DNA of 64,000 bases from Flavobacteriaceae bacterium UBA3611. GTDB taxonomy: Bacteria; Bacteroidota; Bacteroidia; Flavobacteriales; Flavobacteriaceae. The notes below the pieces were generated by a model that saw only the letters and a program-made list of their open reading frames with translations, was not told the DNA's origin and searched no databases. The first letter of the stretch is position 1, and each line of letters begins with the position of its first letter. The stretch spans positions 63,773-127,772 of the forward strand of contig DFLU01000009.1 of assembly GCA_002375495.1 (NCBI GenBank). Reading direction: 5' to 3'. Shown piece after piece: positions 58,609 to 64,000 of the stretch. A program made the position numbers and the translations under genes.

Positions 58609-59706
58609 ATGGTGACTGATGTAGTTAACACAAAAGACCTAAAAAAAATGGCTCCGGTCTTTGGCCAATTTTCATTCGATGACCACGAACAAGTGGTTTT
58701 TTGCAACGACAAAGATACAGGTTTAAAGGCAATAATAGGAATTCATAATACCGTATTGGGGCCTGCCCTTGGTGGTACTAGAATGTGGCAATACAATAGT
58801 GAGTGGGATGCTTTAAATGATGTGCTGCGCCTCTCTCGTGGTATGACGTTTAAGAGCGCTATTACGGGCTTGAACCTCGGTGGGGGAAAAGCAGTGATTA
58901 TTGGTGATGCCAAAACACAAAAAACACCTGAGTTGATGAAACGGTTCGGTGAATTCGTTCATTCTTTGAGTGGGCGCTACATTACTGCGGAAGATGTCGG
59001 GATGGAAACAGCCGATATGGATTTGGTGCGTACAGTGACTCCTTACGTCACTGGTATTTCAGAAGAAAAAGGAGGAGCCGGAAATCCGTCGCCAATTACT
59101 GCCTATGGTGTTTTTATGGGAATGAAAGCTGCTGCCAAATATGCCTTCGGAAACGATATACTTGAAGATAGAACAGTGTATGTGCAAGGTATCGGTAATG
59201 TAGGTGAAGCCTTGGTAGAACATTTATCTAATGAAGGTGCAAAAGTGTATATTGCAGATATCAACCAAGATCGATTGGCTGAAGTTCGCGATAAATACAA
59301 TGTAGAAATTTACGGAGGTAGTAATATCTACGCCGAAGATATGGATATCTATGCGCCTTGCGCATTAGGAGCAACCGTAAACGACGAGACCATCCATCAA
59401 CTAAAAGCAAAGGTTATTGCCGGTGCCGCAAACAACCAATTGGCAGACGAAAATAAGCACGGTACACTACTGCAAGAAAGAGGGATTGTGTATGCGCCAG
59501 ATTTCTTGATCAATGCCGGTGGAATTATCAACGTATATGCCGAATTGGAGAATTATGGCAAACAAGAGATTATTCGCAAAACTGAAAATATTTATAATAC
59601 AACCTTAGAAATCCTGAATACTGCAGCTACAAAAGGCTTGACTACGCATCAAGCAGCCTTTGAGATTGCACAGGGAAGAATTGACGTTAGAAAGAACGAA
59701 AAATAG
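58609..59706 (+). CDS. Leucine/Glu/Phe/Val dehydrogenase family enzyme
   Basis: A 365-residue amino-acid dehydrogenase, best fitting leucine dehydrogenase. It reversibly deaminates branched-chain amino acids with NAD+. The catalytic lysine lies in GLNLGGGKAVI at about 86-96, with a further lysine in the MTFKSA motif near residue 80. The NAD+ Rossmann domain has the GxGNVG loop at about 190-195 (VQGIGNVGEALVEHL) and the acidic YIADIN. The C-terminal NNQL and FLINAGGIINVYAEL segments are family-typical. It has its own promoter. The gene is followed, within 30 bases, by the nusB promoter region. Confidence 0.9.
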   Translation: MVTDVVNTKDLKKMAPVFGQFSFDDHEQVVFCNDKDTGLKAIIGIHNTVLGPALGGTRMWQYNSEWDALNDVLRLSRGMTFKSAITGLNLGGGKAVIIGDAKTQKTPELMKRFGEFVHSLSGRYITAEDVGMETADMDLVRTVTPYVTGISEEKGGAGNPSPITAYGVFMGMKAAAKYAFGNDILEDRTVYVQGIGNVGEALVEHLSNEGAKVYIADINQDRLAEVRDKYNVEIYGGSNIYAEDMDIYAPCALGATVNDETIHQLKAKVIAGAANNQLADENKHGTLLQERGIVYAPDFLINAGGIINVYAELENYGKQEIIRKTENIYNTTLEILNTAATKGLTTHQAAFEIAQGRIDVRKNEK

Positions 59707-59727
59707 TTTTTTCCATCTAAGAATATG

Positions 59728-59735
59728 TATCTTTG
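59728..59735 (+). promoter_or_regulatory. nusB operon promoter box
   Basis: TATCTTTG, exact TAnnTTTG match, 60 bases before the nusB ATG. A perfect hairpin begins one base after it. Confidence 0.55.
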
Positions 59736-59764
59736 CAGCGCACAAGACCCGTTCTTGTGCGCTG
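59736..59764 (+). promoter_or_regulatory. 12-bp hairpin at the 5' end of the predicted nusB transcript
   Basis: CAGCGCACAAGA (59736-59747) is exactly inverted at TCTTGTGCGCTG (59753-59764) with loop CCCGT. It begins immediately after the -7 box, so the RNA would start in or near the stem. There is no T run. It may stabilise the mRNA end, be a regulatory leader, or act as a remnant terminator for the gene upstream. Confidence 0.7.
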
Positions 59765-59795
59765 TTAGTTTACACACCAAAGTTCTTATCAGATT

Positions 59796-60737
59796 ATGCT
59801 CACAAGAAGACATATAAGAGTTAAAGTATTACAATCGGTTTACGCTTTCAATCAAACTGAACATGCCGATCTAGAAAAACAGGAAAAATTTCTGCTCTAC
59901 AGTCTGGACCAAATGCACGACCTTTATGTTCTCTTGCTTCAAAGTATGGTAGCCTTACGCGATCATGCCGAGAGTTTTATGTTGAAATCACAACAAAAAC
60001 ATTTAGCGACGGCATTAGAGAAAGATCCCAGCCGCCATTTTGTAGATAATAAAGCCATTCAGCTATTGGCCGAAAATACAACGCTACAGGAAATACTAAA
60101 ACGTAAAAAACTAAATTACTGGAAAGAAGACGATGAATATATCGCCATCCTCTTCAAAGAACTTACCGAAAAAGATTGGTACGCCACATATCTTTCTCAA
60201 GGCAAAACTTCGCTAAAAGACGATCGGGCATTCTTAGCAAAAGTATACCGAGAGGTAATTGCACCTAACGAACAATTGTACGACTATCTGGAAGACAAGA
60301 GATTGACGTGGGTAGACGATTTCCCTATTGTGAATACAGTGATCGTTAAAGCACTTGCTAAAATTTCCGCAGAGAATAGCGCCAATATGATTCCGGAGCT
60401 GTATAAAAATGATGAAGACCGCGATTTTGCCATACAATTGTTTCGAAAAGTGATTTTGAACGAAGAAAAACTTTCAGCACAAATAGATGGTAAAACCCCG
60501 AATTGGGACAAAGACCGTATTGCAGATATCGACTTGATTATACTGAAAATGGGCATCGCAGAATTCCTGTTCTTCCCTTCGATTCCTGTACGCGTTACCA
60601 TCAACGAATACCTAGAAATATCGAAAGAATATAGTACTCCCAAGAGTAGTATCTTTATTAATGGGATACTCGATAAACTCGTTAAAGAATTCACCGAAAA
60701 CAAAACATTAAATAAAATAGGGCGGGGCTTGCGCTAA
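59796..60737 (+). CDS. nusB: Transcription antitermination factor NusB, long Bacteroidota form
   Basis: Binds boxA RNA with NusE/S10 and prevents premature termination of rRNA transcription. The protein is 313 residues, over twice the E. coli length (139). The N-terminal start TRRHIRVKVLQSVYAF is typical of NusB, and the C-terminal ~140 residues carry the NusB helical fold (DIDLIILKMGIAEFLFF and VRVTINEYLEISKEYSTPKSS, with the end FINGILDKL). The intervening ~130 residues are an insertion (helical, charged) seen in Bacteroidota. It heads an operon with DUF1573 and yajC, 58 bases and 19 bases apart. The 5' leader has a 12-bp hairpin. Confidence 0.93.
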   Translation: MLTRRHIRVKVLQSVYAFNQTEHADLEKQEKFLLYSLDQMHDLYVLLLQSMVALRDHAESFMLKSQQKHLATALEKDPSRHFVDNKAIQLLAENTTLQEILKRKKLNYWKEDDEYIAILFKELTEKDWYATYLSQGKTSLKDDRAFLAKVYREVIAPNEQLYDYLEDKRLTWVDDFPIVNTVIVKALAKISAENSANMIPELYKNDEDRDFAIQLFRKVILNEEKLSAQIDGKTPNWDKDRIADIDLIILKMGIAEFLFFPSIPVRVTINEYLEISKEYSTPKSSIFINGILDKLVKEFTENKTLNKIGRGLR

Positions 60738-60795
60738 ATGCAAAAAATTGGTTATTTTTAGCCCCTCTAAAAAAATAAATTAAATTTAGGACACC

Positions 60796-61281
60796 ATGAA
60801 AAAATCATTTTTAATCGTAGCTGTACTTTCAGCATTCATTTTTACCTCTTGTAAGAACGATGCTTCGGAAAAAGTAAAAGAAGAAAACGTTGCTGCTGCT
60901 GCAGACCGTGATGTAAATGCTGGGAAATTTCCAGTTATGAAGTTTGACAAAACTGTTCACGATTTTGGAACTATAGACCAAGGAACTAATGTTGAACACC
61001 GTTTTACCTTTACAAACACAGGTGAAGCTCCATTGGTAATCGTAGATGCTAAGAGTAGCTGTGGATGTACTGTGCCAGAAAAACCAGAAGCTCCAATCGC
61101 TCCAGGTGATACAGGAGAGTTGTTGGTTAAATTTAACGGTAGCGGTAAAAACCAAGTGAGCAAAACGGTTACGATTACAGCCAATACACAAGCTGGAAAA
61201 GAAACCCTACAGATCAAAGCATTCGTAAATCCAAAAGACGGAGCTGCTACTGGTACTCCATTGAGCGGAAGCGGGAACTAA
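60796..61281 (+). CDS. DUF1573 lipoprotein
   Basis: A 161-residue predicted lipoprotein: the signal ends IFTSC with Cys19 as the lipidation site. The mature part contains one DUF1573 beta-sandwich, an Ig-like HYDIN/ASPM relative: FDKTVHDFGTIDQGTNVEHRFTFTN (about 50-74, read in two parts) and the motif SSCGCTVPEKP at about 92-102, whose CxC pair is the family mark. The last 15 residues are Gly/Ser/Thr-rich. The function of DUF1573 is unknown, but periplasmic binding of a partner protein is possible. It lies between nusB and yajC in one operon. Confidence 0.88.
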   Translation: MKKSFLIVAVLSAFIFTSCKNDASEKVKEENVAAAADRDVNAGKFPVMKFDKTVHDFGTIDQGTNVEHRFTFTNTGEAPLVIVDAKSSCGCTVPEKPEAPIAPGDTGELLVKFNGSGKNQVSKTVTITANTQAGKETLQIKAFVNPKDGAATGTPLSGSGN

Positions 61282-61300
61282 AAACCGCTAAAAGCACACT

Positions 61301-61603
61301 ATGGAATCATTACAGAGCTTTGCTCCATTAATTTTGATGTTTTTAGTGGTGTATCTATTTATGATACGGCCGCAGATGAAACGTTCAAAAAACGAAAAAC
61401 AATTTGCAGCAGACCTGAAACGCGGCGACAAAGTAGTTACCAAGAGCGGAATGCACGGGAAGATCTTAGATCTGAACGACGATGGCACCTGCATTATTGA
61501 AACTGGAGCTGGCAAAATGAAATTTGAGCGTTCTGCCATTTCAATGGAACTATCCAAAAAGCAGAACGAAGAAAAGAAGAGTTCAGTTATTGAACGAAAA
61601 TAA
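61301..61603 (+). CDS. yajC: Preprotein translocase subunit YajC
   Basis: A 100-residue single-span protein associated with SecDF-YidC in protein export. It has one transmembrane helix (about 7-25, APLILMFLVVYLFMIRPQMK, where FMIRPQMKRSKN is the family signature) and a cytoplasmic beta domain (GDKVVTKSGMHGKILDLND at about 45-63). The tail is charged. It follows the DUF1573 gene by 19 bases and is followed by a terminator, ending the nusB operon. Confidence 0.95.
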   Translation: MESLQSFAPLILMFLVVYLFMIRPQMKRSKNEKQFAADLKRGDKVVTKSGMHGKILDLNDDGTCIIETGAGKMKFERSAISMELSKKQNEEKKSSVIERK

Positions 61604-61620
61604 CGAGAACATACCCAAAC

Positions 61621-61653
61621 AAAAACCCGCAACGTTTAGTTGCGGGTTTTTTT
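61621..61653. terminator. Bidirectional terminator after yajC
   Basis: A 10-bp stem (AACCCGCAAC / GTTGCGGGTT) with a 5-base loop, flanked by A and T runs. It separates the converging yajC (+) and pepT (-) genes. Confidence 0.88.
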
Positions 61654-61673
61654 ATGCTGAAACTTGAAGCAGA

Positions 61674-62915
61674 TTATTCTTGATGTTCGGGTACCAATTG
61701 GACAATATTTACAATCACCTCAATGGCTTTTAACATACTCTCTACAGGAACGTATTCAAATCGTCCATGAAAGTTATGGCCTCCTGCAAAAATATTAGGA
61801 CAAGGTAATCCCATAAAGCTAAGCTGAGAACCGTCGGTACCACCGCGTATCGGCTTTATCAGCGGTTTAATATTGGCTTTTTTCATTGCTTCTTCTGCAA
61901 TGTTTACAATGTGCATTACAGGTTCTATCTTTTCCCGCATGTTAAAATACTGGTCCTTTATTTCAACCGTTATACGTTCTTGGCCGTATTGCGCGTTTAA
62001 CTCGTCTGCCAGTTGCAACATCATGCTTTTTCGTGCCTCAAAATGCTCTTTATCGTGGTCTCTAATAATGTACTGAAGCTCGGTACCATCTACTTCTCCA
62101 TTTACGCTGTACAGGTGGAAAAACCCTTGTCGGTCTTCGGTGTGCTCTGGAGTTTCCATTCTAGGTAAAGAGTTGATGTAATCTGTAGCAATGTACATAC
62201 TGTTTACCATTTTGCCTTTTGCATAGCCTGGATGCACAATCTTCCCTTTTATCTTCACCACAGCTCCTGCTGCATTGAAATTTTCGTATTCTAATTCTCC
62301 AATCTGGCTGCCATCCATGGTGTAGGCCCAATCTGCTCCAAATTTTGAAACGTCAAACTTGTGGGCGCCGCGTCCTATTTCTTCATCTGGGGTAAAGCCT
62401 ACCCTGATTTTTCCGTGTTTTAACTCTGGATGCTGTATCAAATATTCCATAGCGGAAATGATCTCAGCAATACCAGCTTTGTCGTCGGCTCCCAAAAGCG
62501 TAGTTCCGTCTGTAGTGATAAGTGTTTGGCCTTTATACAGCAATAAATCGTCAAAATCTTTGGGAGAAAGTACAATATCTTCTTCTGCATTCAATACAAT
62601 GTCGCCACCGTCGTAGTTTTCGATGATTTGCGGATTCACATTTGCTCCAGTAAAATCGGGTGTGGTGTCAAAATGAGACACAAATCCAATCACAGGTACT
62701 TCTTTTTCTATGTTCGAAGGTAATGTGGCCATGATATACGCGTTTTCGTCGATGGTCACCTCCTGCATTCCTATATCCTTTAACTCTTTAACCAAGGCTT
62801 TTGCCAAATCCCATTGCTTTGCGGTACTGGGTGTGGTGTCGCTAGAAGGGTCACTTTCGGTGTCTACCGTAACATAACTTATAAATCGATTAATAAGGTG
62901 TTGCTTGTCTATCAT
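61674..62915 (-). CDS. pepT: Tripeptidase T (PepT)
   Basis: A cytoplasmic M20 aminopeptidase that removes the N-terminal residue of tripeptides. From ATG 62915 (MIDKQHLINRF) it has 413 residues, the family length; ATG 62933 six codons upstream is possible, and the full open frame would add 33 residues. Metal ligands are in VSHFDTTPD (His, Asp), GADDKAGI (bridging Asp), TPDEEIGRGAH (catalytic Glu and ligand Glu), and AGGHNFHG at the C-terminal end. The SD-TTPSTAKQW start is family-typical. It diverges from pyrD. Confidence 0.93.
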   Translation of the reverse strand: MIDKQHLINRFISYVTVDTESDPSSDTTPSTAKQWDLAKALVKELKDIGMQEVTIDENAYIMATLPSNIEKEVPVIGFVSHFDTTPDFTGANVNPQIIENYDGGDIVLNAEEDIVLSPKDFDDLLLYKGQTLITTDGTTLLGADDKAGIAEIISAMEYLIQHPELKHGKIRVGFTPDEEIGRGAHKFDVSKFGADWAYTMDGSQIGELEYENFNAAGAVVKIKGKIVHPGYAKGKMVNSMYIATDYINSLPRMETPEHTEDRQGFFHLYSVNGEVDGTELQYIIRDHDKEHFEARKSMMLQLADELNAQYGQERITVEIKDQYFNMREKIEPVMHIVNIAEEAMKKANIKPLIKPIRGGTDGSQLSFMGLPCPNIFAGGHNFHGRFEYVPVESMLKAIEVIVNIVQLVPEHQE

Positions 62916-62977
62916 AGTTTGTGGTATTTCCATACAAATTAACGGAATAACCCCAACATTTTTAATGGTTTTAATAC

Positions 62978-62985
62978 TATTTTTG
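62978..62985 (+). promoter_or_regulatory. pyrD promoter box
   Basis: TATTTTTG, exact TAnnTTTG match, 16 bases before the pyrD ATG at 63002. No -33 TTG at normal spacing. Confidence 0.5.
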
Positions 62986-63001
62986 CACAAGATTTCTAAC
63001 C

Positions 63002-64000
63002 ATGTACAAATCAATTGTTCGTCCGTTACTGTTCACTTCAGACCCTGAAAAGGTGCATCACTTTACCTTTAAGATGGTTCGTTTTCTGCACCAATTAGGA
63101 TTTGGAGGAATTTTCAGAAGTATCTATAAAATAAAGGATAAACGTTTAGAGCGAACGCTCTTCGGATTAACTTTTTCGAATCCGGTAGGTCTGGCAGCAG
63201 GCTTCGATAAAGACGCAAAATTATTTAAAGAGCTTTCCAACTTCGGATTTGGTTTTATTGAAATCGGTACCGTAACCCCGAAACCACAAGCGGGAAATCC
63301 AAAAAAGCGCCTGTTTCGACTTAAAGAGGATAGTGCTATCATAAACAGAATGGGGTTTAATAACGGTGGTGTAGAAGAAGCCGTAGAGCGTCTAAAGAAA
63401 AACCCAGGACCAGAAAGCCCCAACCACATCTTGATTGGGGGTAACATTGGTAAAAATAAAACAACGCCCAACGAAGATGCTGTAAACGATTATCTTATTT
63501 GTTTTGAAGCACTGTTTAACCACGTCGATTACTTTGTGGTTAACGTGAGTTCACCCAACACACCCAACTTACGCGAATTGCAAGAGAAAGCGCCGCTCAA
63601 GGCATTATTAAATACACTTCAGCAAAAAAATAATGGAAAACCTGCGAGAAAGCCGATCCTTTTAAAAATTGCTCCAGACTTAACCGATAGTCAGTTGCTG
63701 GATATCATAGATATTGTACACGATACCAAAATCGATGGTGTGATTGCAACCAATACAACGATTTCGCGCGACGGGCTCACAGCTGCAAATAAGAAGGAAA
63801 TGGGCGGATTAAGCGGAAAACCGCTAACAAGTAGATCGACAGAAGTTATTCGTTTCCTTTCAGAAAAAAGTAACCAAGCGTTCCCGATTATTGGAGTAGG
63901 TGGCATCCATAGCGCCGAAGATGCACTGGAGAAACTAAATGCCGGTGCGAGTTTGGTGCAACTGTACACAGGTTTTATCTATGAAGGACCTGCACTCATC
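63002..64000 (+). CDS. pyrD: Quinone-dependent dihydroorotate dehydrogenase, 5' part (truncated by window end)
   Basis: Oxidises dihydroorotate to orotate in pyrimidine synthesis and passes electrons to quinone. The open frame runs to the end of the window (333 codons, no stop). It is of class 2: the N-terminal ~45 residues (MYKSIVRPLLF, then HHFTFKMVRFLHQLGFGG) form the membrane-facing helices that take up quinone. The FMN barrel includes NPVGLAAGFDKDA at about 61-73, NRMGFNNGG at about 115-123 and the catalytic loop VNVSSPNTPNLRELQ at about 180-194, in which Ser is the class 2 base. IGVGGIHSAEDA and AGASLVQLYTGFIYEGP at the end are phosphate-binding. Gene is partial only because of the window edge. 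Confidence 0.96.
   Translation, partial: MYKSIVRPLLFTSDPEKVHHFTFKMVRFLHQLGFGGIFRSIYKIKDKRLERTLFGLTFSNPVGLAAGFDKDAKLFKELSNFGFGFIEIGTVTPKPQAGNPKKRLFRLKEDSAIINRMGFNNGGVEEAVERLKKNPGPESPNHILIGGNIGKNKTTPNEDAVNDYLICFEALFNHVDYFVVNVSSPNTPNLRELQEKAPLKALLNTLQQKNNGKPARKPILLKIAPDLTDSQLLDIIDIVHDTKIDGVIATNTTISRDGLTAANKKEMGGLSGKPLTSRSTEVIRFLSEKSNQAFPIIGVGGIHSAEDALEKLNAGASLVQLYTGFIYEGPALI

Noticed and set aside
1..64000. Prophage, integrative element, restriction-modification or defence island
   Set aside because: No integrase, capsid, portal, methylase, restriction or Cas-type protein was found; all recognisable genes are core metabolic, envelope or maintenance genes.

Overview
The window looks like chromosomal DNA from a marine-type member of the Flavobacteriaceae (Bacteroidota). 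Four things support this. Several genes are preceded by the Bacteroidota promoter box TAnnTTTG, and Shine-Dalgarno sites are largely absent. Secreted proteins end in type IX secretion sorting domains, of the 'PNP' type A kind and the gliding-motility-associated type B kind. Families that are mostly Bacteroidota are present: DUF3810, DUF3276, DUF2520, bacterial GH3, long NusB, fused CcsBA, and a TonB receptor with a carboxypeptidase-like plug extension. Gene density is high. I found no rRNA, tRNA, CRISPR array, prophage, transposase, restriction system or defence island. It is housekeeping-rich core genome, not an accessory island.

Layout. 1-5.2 kb (+): the C-terminus of YidC, a MORN/YwqK repeat protein, mnmA, a T9SS-exported subtilase overlapping a nitronate-monooxygenase-like flavoprotein, and a 54-codon membrane ORF. 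5.2-9.6 kb (-): a secreted PIG-L deacetylase, a 42-residue membrane protein and a sodium:solute symporter, spaced as one operon. 9.6-14 kb (-): a six-gene operon of DUF2520 protein, KdsC-like phosphatase, UbiA prenyltransferase, Maf, lipoprotein and MscS channel. 14.1-17.3 kb (+): the giant CcsBA cytochrome c synthase. 17.4-28.4 kb (mostly -): a 7TM regulator, fumC, a TonB receptor, an ArsC-like protein with an unknown partner, and two secreted amidohydrolases. 28.6-36.3 kb: DUF3810, pepD, sucC, small proteins, DUF2254, Hsp20, rluF. 36.4-47.4 kb: GH3, a metalloprotease-like protein, uvrB, a TPR protein, a CHU_C adhesin-like protein, an ABC exporter pair, a nucleoid-associated protein and a pRiA4b ORF-3-type protein. 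47.5-56.7 kb: lysA, a cyclophilin-FKBP fusion, a DinB-family enzyme, DUF2945, a YrdC-type protein, an OmpA lipoprotein, a GT2, an M14 carboxypeptidase and DUF3276. 56.7-64 kb: an ABC exporter, leucine dehydrogenase, nusB-DUF1573-yajC, pepT, and the 5' part of pyrD.

Functionally the window mixes envelope and secretion functions (YidC, YajC, CcsBA, OmpA, T9SS cargo, TonB receptor), central metabolism (fumC, sucC, leucine dehydrogenase, lysA, pyrD), peptide use (subtilase, M14, pepD, pepT, amidohydrolases), and RNA/DNA maintenance (mnmA, rluF, nusB, YrdC, uvrB). I did not find a clear, wholly new multi-gene system. The observations most worth following up are the three-part PIG-L/42-aa/symporter operon, promoter boxes exactly four bases from three start codons, the catalytically degenerate amidohydrolase partner, the cyclophilin-FKBP fusion, a 12-bp hairpin at the predicted nusB transcription start, the strong 13-bp hairpin upstream of the M14 gene, and the repeated motif upstream of hsp20.
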